DNA of 64,000 nt from Ancrocorticia sp052089425. Its GTDB lineage: Bacteria; Actinomycetota; Actinomycetes; Actinomycetales; Actinomycetaceae. Shown in pieces: positions 42,494 through 51,744 of the stretch. The DNA lies in assembly GCF_052089425.1 (NCBI RefSeq), contig NZ_JBQCZW010000003.1, forward strand, positions 95,228 to 159,227, given 5' to 3'. The notes below the pieces were generated by a model. It saw only the letters and a program-made list of their open reading frames with translations. It was not told where the DNA came from and made no database searches. The position numbers and the translations under genes are program-made. Every line of letters starts with the position of its first letter. Position 1 is the stretch's first letter.

Positions 42494-43849
42494 GTGCCTT
42501 CAAACACCCGTGATCAGTTCAACGCGCCTATTGAACCCTCCGAATACGATGAGGGTTCGGTACTCGCGGGTGGCTTGACGAATCCAGCGGGGCGCCGTGA
42601 CGCACCCGCAACGCTTGCCGATCCACCCGGATCCCTCAATAAGAATCGTGCATTCAACTTCCTATGGGCAGGCGAAACCGCCAGCCAGTTCGGTTTCCAA
42701 GTGGCCGGGCTGGCCACATCCACCACGGCCATTGTGGTGTTGCATGCCACCGAGGGCCAAGTGGGCATACTCAACGGTTTGCAGACTCTCGCCTTCCTTC
42801 TAATCGGGCTGCCAGCGGGCGCATGGGTGGATCGCTGGCGAAAGCGCCGCACGATGATTGTTGCGGATCTGGCCCGCATGCTCGCACTTGCCTCCATCCC
42901 GGTCGCGTGGGCATGTGATGCGCTGACGATCTATCACATGATGATCGTGGTGACGATCTTTGGCTTCGGGACTGTCTTCTTTGACGTGGCCTACCAATCG
43001 CTGGTTCCCTCAATCGTCCGAAATAGCCAGATTGGCCAAGCCAACGGGCGGCTCGAAGCGTCCTTCCAAGTGGCGCGAGTGGGTGGGCCCGGGCTTGCCG
43101 GATGGCTCATTGGGGTATTCAGTGCGCCGGTCACGTTTGGGCTGACGGTGGGTACGCTCGGGTTTTCTGCGGCGGCCATCGCCTCGATCCCCGGCAAGGA
43201 AGAGAAACCCGATCCGCCGAAGGACACAGTGCTATGGCACCAAGTCCGAGACGGCATCAGTTACGTGAAGAATGAGCCGCTGCTCGGCCCATTGTTCGTG
43301 TGTATCGCTTTCAACGCGTTGTTTGGGCAGGGGGTCTTCACTTTGCTACCCGTGTTGGCGCTGCGCGAGATGGGGCTTGATGCCCAAACGCTTGGCACAC
43401 TTCTATCCTTCGGCGCCGTGGGAGGCCTGATTGGGGCTGGCATCAATCGGGGTGTTGTGGCACGCCTTGGGGATGGGCACACGATCGCCGCGTTCAGCAT
43501 CACGGCCAGCCTCATCAACTTCGGCCTTCCCTTTGCTGCGCTTGCCGGGGCTAACGGTTGGATTGTTCTAGTGAGTGTCGGCTTCTTCCAATCACTGTTC
43601 CAGACGGTTTACAACATTGTGCAGCTCAGCCTGCGCCAGCGGATCTGTCCTCGCTACTTGCTGGGGCGCCTCAACGCCACGTTCCGGTTCGCCGTATGGG
43701 GCGTCATGCCCATCGGTTCGGTGACCGCCGGGTTCTTGGCTAGCGTGATTGGCGTGGTACCCGCGATGTTCGTGTTTCTGGCCGGGGCGCTGTGCGCGTC
43801 GATTGCTCTGGCCTTCACGCCAGTTGCCAAGCGCAATCGGATCGATTAG
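42494..43849 (+). CDS. MFS transporter
   Basis: A 451-aa protein with 12 predicted TM helices. The first loop VGLPAGAWVDRWRKRRTMIVADL and the central segment around PKDTVLWHQVRDGISYVKNEP are typical of the EntS/MdtG-like drug or siderophore exporter subgroup. It starts at GTG 42494, seven bases after a TAGGAT box, so translation is probably leaderless and the first 50 polar residues are an N-terminal tail. The substrate is not readable. Confidence 0.85.
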   Translation: MPSNTRDQFNAPIEPSEYDEGSVLAGGLTNPAGRRDAPATLADPPGSLNKNRAFNFLWAGETASQFGFQVAGLATSTTAIVVLHATEGQVGILNGLQTLAFLLIGLPAGAWVDRWRKRRTMIVADLARMLALASIPVAWACDALTIYHMMIVVTIFGFGTVFFDVAYQSLVPSIVRNSQIGQANGRLEASFQVARVGGPGLAGWLIGVFSAPVTFGLTVGTLGFSAAAIASIPGKEEKPDPPKDTVLWHQVRDGISYVKNEPLLGPLFVCIAFNALFGQGVFTLLPVLALREMGLDAQTLGTLLSFGAVGGLIGAGINRGVVARLGDGHTIAAFSITASLINFGLPFAALAGANGWIVLVSVGFFQSLFQTVYNIVQLSLRQRICPRYLLGRLNATFRFAVWGVMPIGSVTAGFLASVIGVVPAMFVFLAGALCASIALAFTPVAKRNRID

Positions 43850-43962
43850 GTGGATTCTGGATCGTAATACGCGAGTAGCTCCGGATATGACCGAGCTACT
43901 GTCATATGCCGAGCTGGGGCCGCGGAAGGCTACGGCGCGGCGGCCCATCACGGAGAAAGCCC

Positions 43963-45252
43963 CTAGTGCAGCGCGCGGTTGTACCTCAGCGAGTTGACCC
44001 TGCAGGCGCATTCGGTGGCGATGTTGATGTCGCGGGCGATTTTGCCCTCGGCGCGCAGTTCCAGTAGGGCGGGAACAACGCGATCGCGCAAACTCCACGG
44101 ATCGATGGTGTTGACGTAGATCTTCGTGCCACCCTCGAATCCCGCGAGGGTGGAAACCCGCCACTTCAGATGGATCCGCCACGGCATGCGCACGTCCAGA
44201 TCGCGGGGCTGGCAGTACCATTCCTCGTTGGTGGGGATGTGAGGGCCGGTGGCGGCGTGCATGGCATGTACAAGATCGGAGACGTCACGCAGCTCTTCAT
44301 TGCTGTGCTCCCAGGGCTGGCAGTTGGCCGAACGGGACCAAACTTCCAGAGTGGGGTAGCGGTGCCCGAAGCCGGCGATGGCCACGGCGTTCTTGTTCTC
44401 CGCAATCACGAGGTTCTGGAAGCCTGCATAATCCACGGCCACTTCGTTGTACAGGTTGGGGTTGTTGCGGACCTTAGGGGTTTCCATGCGGGCGTTGACG
44501 GAGCGTTCATCGATGGCAACGAGCTGCTTGTGTAAGTGATCGAAGGATGCGCCGGCAGGCTTCAGCCAGTTCTGGAACACCTGAACGTACTTGGCGTAGC
44601 GGTTGGCTTCGTAGATATCCCGCATAGTGTCAACCGTCAGGCGCATGTACCAAAGGTGTTCGAGCGGCGTGAGCGTACCGGAGGAGGCGAGCTGCGAGGA
44701 ATCCTCCGCGCCCTCCACGAAGTGCCGTTGGGCAACCACAAGATCGTGGCATCCCCCGAAGAACGGCTTGGCCAACTCGAGCTTTTGCCATTCTTCCAGC
44801 TTTTCGCCCATGTGCTTTCGTTCGATGACGGAGAGAATGTGGGCGCGACCGGCCGGATCGGAGAGGTAGCGCTCCATGCGTTCCTGGGCCGCCACTGGCA
44901 TCTGGTAGCCATAGTTCTTTGTCCAGTAATCGTAGGAGACGATTTCGAACAGGTTGGGGATGCGCCGAAATTCCCATGGCTCGGCCAGATCATCCACGCG
45001 AGTATCGCGGCGGATCTTGCCGGTATCGCCATCACGAACTATGCGGGCCTTTTCTGGAGGCGTCTCAAGCACCCTGTCGCTGCAGAACGAACACGCCTTA
45101 TCCCGGTCCTCAATAGGCGCGGCATCCGGAACGGCAACGGCGAGCGGCCTGTTCGCCCTGCCAGGAACCGTCCATACCTCGGTGCCAGAGAACGGGTTCA
45201 GCTGTTTGATAGTGCCGTCTGCCATTGTGGTCAGCTGCGGTGAAATCTGCAT
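43963..45252 (-). CDS. DUF4921 family protein (HIT/GalT-related)
   Basis: A 429-aa cytoplasmic protein. The block SFDHLHKQLVAIDE matches the His-x-His-x-Gln core of the HIT/GalT superfamily, and CSFCSDRVLETPPEKARI has a Cys-x-x-Cys. The DUF4921 family is common in Actinomycetota and of unknown substrate. A nucleotidyltransferase or phosphorylase role related to sugar nucleotides is inferred. It is distinct from galT in this window. ATG 45252 has a weak ribosome site. It is convergent with the MFS gene, 113 bp away. Confidence 0.85.
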   Translation of the reverse strand: MQISPQLTTMADGTIKQLNPFSGTEVWTVPGRANRPLAVAVPDAAPIEDRDKACSFCSDRVLETPPEKARIVRDGDTGKIRRDTRVDDLAEPWEFRRIPNLFEIVSYDYWTKNYGYQMPVAAQERMERYLSDPAGRAHILSVIERKHMGEKLEEWQKLELAKPFFGGCHDLVVAQRHFVEGAEDSSQLASSGTLTPLEHLWYMRLTVDTMRDIYEANRYAKYVQVFQNWLKPAGASFDHLHKQLVAIDERSVNARMETPKVRNNPNLYNEVAVDYAGFQNLVIAENKNAVAIAGFGHRYPTLEVWSRSANCQPWEHSNEELRDVSDLVHAMHAATGPHIPTNEEWYCQPRDLDVRMPWRIHLKWRVSTLAGFEGGTKIYVNTIDPWSLRDRVVPALLELRAEGKIARDINIATECACRVNSLRYNRALH

Positions 45253-45398
45253 AACTTCAGGCTAGTCCTCTGTAGGTGACGTGGGCGGGCCGCGGTGTGG
45301 CGCGCCTCGCATAGTATACGCGGTTCGGGCGCACTGGCACGGAAGAAGGCTGGCTAGCCCCGCCGCGCTAAGCGGCACCGCCACGTGTGCGCGTTTGA

Positions 45399-46340
45399 TC
45401 AGCTACGCGCCAGATCCGCGGCTCCGATGATCCCGGCCTCATTGCCAAGTGTTGCCACGCCAATCGGAATGGTGGGGCGGAACGTGCGTGCGGTCAGCGA
45501 GCTTTCGAATGATCTGCGGGTGGGATCCAGCAGCAGATCCCCGGCTTCACACACGCCGCCGGCCAGCACGAACATTTCTGGGTCCAGCAGGGCTGCCAGA
45601 TCCGCCAGCCCCTTGCCCATGTAGTAGCCGATCTGGTTGAAGCATTCGGCGGCAAGGGCATCACCCTCTTGGGCGGCCTGCGTCACCATAAGCCCCGTGA
45701 TGCCCTCGGGCTTTCCGCGGCCCAGCTCCAGCAGGCGTGTGGCCACGGCGGGGGATTCGGTGGCGAATTCGCGGGCCGCGCGCACCAGCGCGTTCCCGGA
45801 TGAGTAGGCTTCCCAGCACCCCTTGAGCCCGCACCCGCACAGTTTTCCGTCCGGCACCAATCCGATGTGGCCGATTTCCGCGGCGAACCCGTGCGCCCCG
45901 CGCAGGAGTTGGTTGTTCATGATGACGCCGCCGCCAATTCCGGTTCCCACGGTGACGAGGATGGCCGATTTTGTTCCGGAGGCCGCCCCGAACCTGAATT
46001 CTGCCCAAGCAGCTGCGTTCGCATCATTTTCGACGACGACGGCCCGTCCCGTCCGCTCCGAGACCCGGACTGCGAGGGGCTCGTTTCGCCACGCCAGATT
46101 GGGGGCGAACACAACGGACTTTCTGTCCGCATCCACAAATCCGGCTGCGCCAATCCCGATGGCCTCGGCTTCATATGACTTCCCAAGCTCATTGACGCAC
46201 TCAGTGATCACCGCCACGACGGAGTCAGGATCTCCGGCGGGAGTGGGCTTGCGAACATACGCAAGGATTTCGCCAGATTCGGAAACTGCTCCCGCAGCTA
46301 TTTTGGTGCCGCCAACATCAACGCCGATTGTTACGCTCAT
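45399..46340 (-). CDS. ROK family sugar kinase (glucokinase-like)
   Basis: A 313-aa ROK kinase with the ATP phosphate motif DVGGTKIAAGAV, the catalytic ENDANAAAWAEF and the sugar-binding EIGHIGLVPDGKLCGCGLKG, including the zinc Cys cluster CGCGxxGC. It fits a glucokinase with a cytosolic role. Substrate specificity among hexoses is inferred. It is divergent from the CynX-type MFS gene. Confidence 0.9.
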   Translation of the reverse strand: MSVTIGVDVGGTKIAAGAVSESGEILAYVRKPTPAGDPDSVVAVITECVNELGKSYEAEAIGIGAAGFVDADRKSVVFAPNLAWRNEPLAVRVSERTGRAVVVENDANAAAWAEFRFGAASGTKSAILVTVGTGIGGGVIMNNQLLRGAHGFAAEIGHIGLVPDGKLCGCGLKGCWEAYSSGNALVRAAREFATESPAVATRLLELGRGKPEGITGLMVTQAAQEGDALAAECFNQIGYYMGKGLADLAALLDPEMFVLAGGVCEAGDLLLDPTRRSFESSLTARTFRPTIPIGVATLGNEAGIIGAADLARS

Positions 46341-46397
46341 GGTGTCTAGTCTATGGGAGACTAGGCAGGTTTGTTGACCGTCAAAGGAAGAAGATCC

Positions 46398-47612
46398 GTG
46401 AAACTTGGACGCCAGTTTTCGGCGCTAATGATCGGCGTGATTGTTTTGGTTGCGCTCAACCTGAGGCCAGCGCTCACCTCGGTTGGTCCGATCACTCAGT
46501 TCATTCAGGAAGATACTGGGTTGAGCACTCCGGGGATGGGGTACTTGGCGTCTATCCCTGTGCTGTGTATGGGCATCGGTGCGCTTGTCACCCCCTGGAT
46601 CATCCGGAGAATTGGTCTGGACTTCACCGTTGTGGCGGGCCTGAGCGCGCTCGCGGTGGTGCTCATCATTCGGTCATTCGTGCCGGGTGTTGGCCTGTGG
46701 ATCGGCACCGTTGGGATCGGGCTAGCGATCGGTATCCTCAACACCACGTTGCCGCCTATCATCAAGCGAGACTTCCCAACTCGCGCCGCCACTGTCACAG
46801 GCGTCTATTCCGCCACCCTCACACTCAGTTCGGCCATTGCGGCCGGAATCGTTGTGCCGATCACCGGGGCAACATCGTGGAAGATCGGACTCGGGATATG
46901 GGCGTTCATGGCGCTCATAGGACTCCTCGCGTGGGGGATCTCCATGCATGCGCGCGGAACCTTCTCCGAAGCCGCCCGCACCACGGCCGGTTCGGCTCCC
47001 GCGCCACGTGGGCTACGTGGAGCTGTGGACGGGCCAGCTGCCGCTCAACGTCCTATCCTCACCAATCCTCTGGCGTGGGCGGTCACTGCCTTTATGGGCA
47101 CACAGAGCTTGCTCTTCTATATGTTTGTCCAGTGGTTGCCAGAAATTGAGCAGACCCACGGCGTTGCCCCCGAACTTGCCGGCGTTCACATGTCCTTCTT
47201 TCAGATCGCCGGATTGGTGGCCACTCTGGCGCTTACTGCCCTTCAGAGAGAGCGCGCCGATCAGCGCCTAGCGGCCTTGACCTCCTGTTCCCTGTGGATC
47301 ATCGGCCTTGCAGGATTCCTCTTTGCTCCCGGCCTCGCACTAGTTTGGGCGATCATCATGGGCGCAGGATCGGGAGCAACGTTTGCGCTCAGCCTGACCT
47401 TCATTAACACACGTACGCGCAACTCCCACGAATCCTCCCGCCTGTCCGGTATGAGCCAGTCGGTGGGCTACATGATCGCGGCTGTGGGCCCCACCCTTGG
47501 TGGAGCACTGGGCGATGCCTTGGGATGGAACGCCGTGATCACGCTGGCGATCGTGCTGGCAGCGCTCGTCATGCTGATTGGCATGGTGGCAGGCAGTGAT
47601 CGCAAGATTTAG
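46398..47612 (+). CDS. CynX/NimT-type MFS transporter
   Basis: A 404-aa protein with 12 TM helices and the family opening ALNLRPALTSVGPITQFI. The cytoplasmic loop between helices 6 and 7 holds an extended Ala/Arg-rich stretch. GTG 46398 follows AAAGGAAG and is preferred over the TTG at 46371. The cyanate/nitroimidazole names are only family labels, and the substrate is unknown. The terminal region of the gene is followed by repeats. Confidence 0.85.
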   Translation: MKLGRQFSALMIGVIVLVALNLRPALTSVGPITQFIQEDTGLSTPGMGYLASIPVLCMGIGALVTPWIIRRIGLDFTVVAGLSALAVVLIIRSFVPGVGLWIGTVGIGLAIGILNTTLPPIIKRDFPTRAATVTGVYSATLTLSSAIAAGIVVPITGATSWKIGLGIWAFMALIGLLAWGISMHARGTFSEAARTTAGSAPAPRGLRGAVDGPAAAQRPILTNPLAWAVTAFMGTQSLLFYMFVQWLPEIEQTHGVAPELAGVHMSFFQIAGLVATLALTALQRERADQRLAALTSCSLWIIGLAGFLFAPGLALVWAIIMGAGSGATFALSLTFINTRTRNSHESSRLSGMSQSVGYMIAAVGPTLGGALGDALGWNAVITLAIVLAALVMLIGMVAGSDRKI

Positions 47613-47621
47613 TACTGCCCT

Positions 47622-47649
47622 CGTCGTCGTTCGTCGTCGTCGTCGAAAA
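47622..47649 (+). repeat. Copy of the dispersed (CGT)n-CGAAAA motif
   Basis: Two CGT blocks (three and four units) followed by CGAAAA lie just after the MFS stop. The same motif in the same orientation is found in intergenic DNA at 13556-13572 and 59294-59311. Confidence 0.5.
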
Positions 47650-47657
47650 CTTAAAAT

Positions 47658-47921
47658 CGGAGACGTCTCCGGAGCCGGGCGTATACGTTTCTTTGCGGGC
47701 TTCCTCACTCATTTTCCTCAAAGTATCGCCGGAGTAATTACCGAGTAAATGGCGAAATCTCGCGCTTTTTGAGGGTGATTAATCGCTGCAATGGGCATAC
47801 ACTCGTAACGTACCCCAGATTCTTTCAGGTACTTGTGCCTAGGGAGGGCAATAGAGCGTCCCTAGACTTATTCGCGGGCCGAGGTGGCCCGAGTTCACCG
47901 TCTAAGAAATCGAGAGTTTCA
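47658..47921 (+). promoter_or_regulatory. Structured leader of cstA
   Basis: A perfect palindrome CGGAGACGTCTCCG lies at 47658-47671. Further down, CTAGGGA (47839-47845) pairs with TCCCTAG (47859-47865), and GGGCC (47876-47880) pairs with GGCCC (47886-47890) just before the start. An in-frame extension of the gene from 47769 is open but lacks a ribosome site. The stacked hairpins suggest transcriptional or translational control of cstA; no match to a known riboswitch is recognised. Confidence 0.45.
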
Positions 47922-50309
47922 ATGGAGCAGCAAAACTCTACTGAGATTCCTTCCTACACAGTCGAGGAAGAGAAGCTCATCATCCGCAACAAGGCGGGTG
48001 TCCCGGTTGGCGTGAAGCCGCAGAATAATTGGACCTGGAAGAAAATCCTGCTTTGGGTGCTGATCACGGCACTCGGCGTGACGGGATGGACAATTCTGGC
48101 GATTATTCGCGGTGAACAGGTGAACACGGTGTGGTTCGTGATCACCGCCGTGTGTACGTACGCGATCGCCTATCGTTTCTACGGGCTGTACATTCAGCGC
48201 AAGATCATGCGGCCGAACGATTCGAATGCCACCCCAGCTGAGCGCATCAACAACGGCAAGGATTACGATCCCACACATCGCGTGGTGCTCTATGGTCACC
48301 ACTTCGCTGCGATCGCCGGTGCTGGACCGCTGGTCGGGCCCGTGCTAGCCGCTCAGATGGGCTACCTGCCCGGCACCCTGTGGATCATCTTCGGCGTGTG
48401 CGTTGCTGGCGCCGTGCAGGACATGCTGGTGCTGTTCTTCTCCATGCGCCGCGGCGGGCGTTCGCTCGGCCAGATGGCGGTGGATGAAATTGGCAAGGTG
48501 GGCGGCACGGTTGCCACGATCATCGTGCTGGTTATGCTCATGATCGTTCTTGCCGTGCTGGCGATGATCTGTGTGAACGCTCTGGCGGAATCTCCGTGGG
48601 GCGTGTTCTCCGTTGGCTGCACCATCCCGATTGCTGTGTGCATGGGGTTGTGGCTGCGATTCGTCCAGCCGGGGAAGATCACGCAGGTTTCGTTTGTTGG
48701 TTTCGGTGCGCTCATGGCCGTGATCATTGGCGGGCGCTGGGTTGCTGAATCCGATTTTGGACAGCAGTACCTGCATCTTTCCCCCACCGCTCTGGTGTGG
48801 TGCATGATCATTTACGGCTTCTTCGCCGCCGTTTTGCCGGTGTGGGTGCTTCTTACCCCGCGCGATTACCTCTCCACCTTCATGAAGGTTGGGACCATCG
48901 TTGTGTTGGCCGTTGGCATTATCGTGGTGCGGCCCATCGTGGAGATGCCAGCCGTGACCGAGTTTGCCTCGAACACGGAGGGGCCGGTGTTCGCTGGAAC
49001 GCTGTTCCCGTTCCTGTTCATTACCATTGCCTGCGGTGCCCTCTCGGGAATGCACGCAACGGTTTCCTCCGGCACCACACCGAAGATGATTCAGAAGGAA
49101 AGCCAAGTCCGCATGATCGGCTACGGCGGAATGCTCATGGAATCCTTCGTGGCCGTGATGGCTCTCGCAGCCGCCGCCTCGCTGAACCAAGGCATCTACT
49201 TCGGCATGAACACCTCTGAGGCCACGATCGATAATCTGGCCGGAACCGCGATCACCGAAACCACCGATAGCCGCAGTGACATCACCGCCGAGGCCGTCAA
49301 GAACCTTGGCGTCACCGATGCCCGCGGAGATTCCATTCGCGCTGCGTGGGATTCGTGGGATGAAGATGGCGTTGACACGATGTACTACGATGGCGAGGCC
49401 TTCGAAATGCTGGCCAACGATGTGGGCGAGCCGTCCGTGACCTCCCGTACCGGTGGCGCTCCAACGCTGGCCGTCGGAATCGCGAACATCCTCCACCAGA
49501 TCGGTGGCGGGCGCGCCATGATGGGGTTCTGGTACCACTTCGCCATCATGTTTGAGGCCCTGTTCATTCTTTCGGCCGTTGATGCCGTCACCCGTGTGGC
49601 CCGGTTCCAAGTCTCGGACGCGTTGGGCGCCTTCAGCAAGAAGTTCCGTGATCCCTCATGGCGCACCGGTGCATGGCTTTCCACCGCCCTTGTTGTGGCG
49701 GCGTGGGGTTCCATGCTCTTGATGGGCGTGACCGATCCGCGAGGCGGCATCCAGACGTTGTATCCGTTGTTCGGCATCGCGAACCAGTTGATAGCGGCGG
49801 TTGCCTTGCTGCTGTGCTGCGTTGTTGTGGTGCGCAAGGGATACGCCAAGTGGGTGTGGATTCCTGCCATTCCGTTCGTATTCGATACGGCGGTAACCTT
49901 CACGGCGTCGTGGCAGAAGATCTTCTCTGCGGATCCCAATATCGGCTACTGGCAGCAGTGGCGCGATGCGCGGGCTCTGCGCGATACGCTCACCGATCCG
50001 GAGGCGATCTCGATTCAGGGCGATATCATCCGCAACACGTTCATTCAGGGGACCATGTCCATCGTGTTCCTTGTGTGTGTTGCGTTCGTTATCGTGTGTG
50101 CGTTGCTTCGGATCGTCAAGACCCTGCGAACCAAGGACACCACCACGTCCGAGGATCCCATTCAGGAGTCCAACTTCTTTGCCCCGCATACCCTCGTGGC
50201 ATCCAAGCTGGACAAGAAGCTGGGCAAGGAATACACCCTGACCGGCGATCCCAACCTGATCCCCGGGCACACGGCGCATCATCGCCACCACGAAGAGGAC
50301 GCCAAGTAA
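47922..50309 (+). CDS. cstA: Carbon starvation protein CstA (pyruvate/peptide transporter family)
   Basis: CstA proteins import peptides or pyruvate under carbon limitation. This one has 795 aa, about 17 hydrophobic segments, and the family core HHFAAIAGAGPLVGPVLAAQMGYLPGTLW followed by GAVQDMLVLFFSMRRGGRSLGQ. The region around residues 420-540 has a long extracytoplasmic loop with acidic residues. ATG 47922 gives MEQQNSTEIP and is chosen because the frame upstream reads through hairpins. It is followed after two bases by ybdD, its usual partner. Confidence 0.93.
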   Translation: MEQQNSTEIPSYTVEEEKLIIRNKAGVPVGVKPQNNWTWKKILLWVLITALGVTGWTILAIIRGEQVNTVWFVITAVCTYAIAYRFYGLYIQRKIMRPNDSNATPAERINNGKDYDPTHRVVLYGHHFAAIAGAGPLVGPVLAAQMGYLPGTLWIIFGVCVAGAVQDMLVLFFSMRRGGRSLGQMAVDEIGKVGGTVATIIVLVMLMIVLAVLAMICVNALAESPWGVFSVGCTIPIAVCMGLWLRFVQPGKITQVSFVGFGALMAVIIGGRWVAESDFGQQYLHLSPTALVWCMIIYGFFAAVLPVWVLLTPRDYLSTFMKVGTIVVLAVGIIVVRPIVEMPAVTEFASNTEGPVFAGTLFPFLFITIACGALSGMHATVSSGTTPKMIQKESQVRMIGYGGMLMESFVAVMALAAAASLNQGIYFGMNTSEATIDNLAGTAITETTDSRSDITAEAVKNLGVTDARGDSIRAAWDSWDEDGVDTMYYDGEAFEMLANDVGEPSVTSRTGGAPTLAVGIANILHQIGGGRAMMGFWYHFAIMFEALFILSAVDAVTRVARFQVSDALGAFSKKFRDPSWRTGAWLSTALVVAAWGSMLLMGVTDPRGGIQTLYPLFGIANQLIAAVALLLCCVVVVRKGYAKWVWIPAIPFVFDTAVTFTASWQKIFSADPNIGYWQQWRDARALRDTLTDPEAISIQGDIIRNTFIQGTMSIVFLVCVAFVIVCALLRIVKTLRTKDTTTSEDPIQESNFFAPHTLVASKLDKKLGKEYTLTGDPNLIPGHTAHHRHHEEDAK

Positions 50310-50311
50310 CC

Positions 50312-50530
50312 ATGGGCCACCTCGTTCACGCGGCCGTTGCCCAAGCTGTTCGCGCGAAACTCCACACGTGGCGCGGCCTCTGGCGCGATTTCACGGGAGA
50401 ATCCGCGTACGAACACTACGTGGAACGCCACCGCCGTGAGCACCCGGATCACGAACCGATGTCCGAACGCGAGTTCTGGCGCGATCGCGCCGCATTCGAT
50501 GAAGATAACGTTTCCACCGGGTGTTGCTAG
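50312..50530 (+). CDS. YbdD/YjiX family small protein, CstA partner
   Basis: A 72-aa cytosolic protein with the family pattern GESAYEHYVERHRREHP and MSEREFWRDR, and a CC pair at the C-terminus. It starts two bases after the cstA stop. YbdD-type proteins are needed for activity of the CstA-family transporter in E. coli. The long frame extending upstream is only the shadow of cstA. Confidence 0.92.
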   Translation: MGHLVHAAVAQAVRAKLHTWRGLWRDFTGESAYEHYVERHRREHPDHEPMSEREFWRDRAAFDEDNVSTGCC

Positions 50531-50551
50531 CTTCGGCTAGTTGGCCTAGAG

Positions 50552-50599
50552 CCGGGAGCGCTTTGCACACGTTGAGTTGTGCGGGCGCTTCCGGTTTTT
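50552..50599 (+). terminator. Rho-independent terminator after cstA-ybdD
   Basis: CCGGGAGCGC (50552-50561) pairs with GCGCTTCCGG (50585-50594) through ten positions with one G-U pair. An inner stem GCACA/TGTGC is possible, and TTTTT follows at 50595-50599. It lies 20 bases after the ybdD stop. Confidence 0.8.
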
Positions 50600-50661
50600 G
50601 GTTTTTAGGACGACGACGGCGACGGCGATGGCGGCGAGCTTAGCTTGCTACAACCATGGCG

Positions 50662-51639
50662 CTACATCCATTGTGCGGCGGCCTTCGCCATGGTGGCGAT
50701 GTCGTGGGGGCTCACGCGGCAGCAGCCTCCTATAAGGCGGGCACCGGCGTTGACTAAGGCGGGAACTGAATCGGCGATCGAGGATGGCCCAGCGGCGCCG
50801 GTCCATGCGCGTGCCTCATGGTCCCACTCTTCGCCGCTGTTTGGATAGGCCGCAAAGGGCAAGTTGGTGACCGGCCTGAGGGCGCGGAGGGCGGCCAGTG
50901 CATCGGCGGCGCTGCAGCAGTTGACGCCGATGGCGCGTATCGATGGCGTGTTGACGGCAATCTGGGCTACCTCGGCAAGGGGCGTTCCATCGCGTAGCTG
51001 GCCGTCCGCCACGGTCACACTGAGGATGGCGGGGAGGGGTATCTTTTCGAGTTCTTTGGCTAGCGCCTCCACCTCAAGGATGCTTGGAATCGTTTCGGCC
51101 AGCAGGAAATCGGGCTGAGATTTGGCTAGCACCTGAATGCGGCGGCGGTGCCATTTCTGCAACTGGGTGACGGTTAGGCCGTACTGGCCGTCATATTCGG
51201 TACCTGGGCCTGGACCTGCGCCGTAGGGGCCAATCGATGCGGCAACAAGGCGCTTGCGGCCCACGGGTGGTGTGAGATCGGCGGCCTCGCGGGCAACGCG
51301 CACGCTTTCCCGTAAAAGCTCTTCGGTTTGGGCTTCGGTGGCTCCCGCCTGTTCTAGACCGTCGAACGTCACCTGATACGAGCATGTGGTGGCAACATCT
51401 GCGCCGGCTCGGAAGAAATCCTCGTGGGCGGCGCGAACCTCGCTGGGATTGTTGCGAAGTATGGTGGCGGACCACAGGGCGCCCGTGATGTCGTTTCCAC
51501 GCGCCGCCAGATGGGTGCCCAAACCGCCATCCAACATCACCGCGCGATCTGTTGAGAGGAGGGCGTCGAGGGAGGATGCGTTGGAAGAGGAGGCGTTGGA
51601 AGAGGAGGCGTTGGGAGAGGTATCGGCCGCTGCAGTCAT
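50662..51639 (-). CDS. mmuM: Homocysteine S-methyltransferase
   Basis: MmuM methylates homocysteine with S-methylmethionine, giving two methionines. The 325-aa protein has the zinc-binding Cys motifs GVNCCSA (about residue 230) and IGGCCRVSP near the C-terminus, the start MLDGGLGTHLA, and ATTCSYQVTFDGL. The N-terminal 28 residues hold a three-fold Ser/Asn-rich repeat (15-bp DNA units). It is divergent from the matching permease with 105 bp between them. Confidence 0.92.
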   Translation of the reverse strand: MTAAADTSPNASSSNASSSNASSLDALLSTDRAVMLDGGLGTHLAARGNDITGALWSATILRNNPSEVRAAHEDFFRAGADVATTCSYQVTFDGLEQAGATEAQTEELLRESVRVAREAADLTPPVGRKRLVAASIGPYGAGPGPGTEYDGQYGLTVTQLQKWHRRRIQVLAKSQPDFLLAETIPSILEVEALAKELEKIPLPAILSVTVADGQLRDGTPLAEVAQIAVNTPSIRAIGVNCCSAADALAALRALRPVTNLPFAAYPNSGEEWDHEARAWTGAAGPSSIADSVPALVNAGARLIGGCCRVSPHDIATMAKAAAQWM

Positions 51640-51662
51640 AGCCTGAGGATACGGGAAAACTT

Positions 51663-51675
51663 CTCAGTATCTGAG
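51663..51675. promoter_or_regulatory. Palindrome in the mmuM-mmuP divergent promoter
   Basis: CTCAG-tat-CTGAG is a perfect dyad 24-36 bases upstream of the mmuM start and 70 bases before mmuP. Its place between divergent genes suggests an operator for both. No regulator of known specificity is adjacent. Confidence 0.35.
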
Positions 51676-51744
51676 TACCGCAAGACAATACCCCTCTAAT
51701 CCCATAGGTTGAGTCCTAGCATAGGTGCGAACAGAAGGATCACT

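Noticed and set aside
43963..45252. Second galT
   Set aside because: Although HIT-related, its motifs and length fit DUF4921, not GalT; substrate is not established.
47769..47921. N-terminal extension of cstA
   Set aside because: No ribosome site at 47769, the stretch contains hairpins, and the family starts after the ATG at 47922.
51640..51744. SAM riboswitch before mmuM or mmuP
   Set aside because: The gap is only 105 bp with a single short dyad and none of the conserved SAM-riboswitch words.
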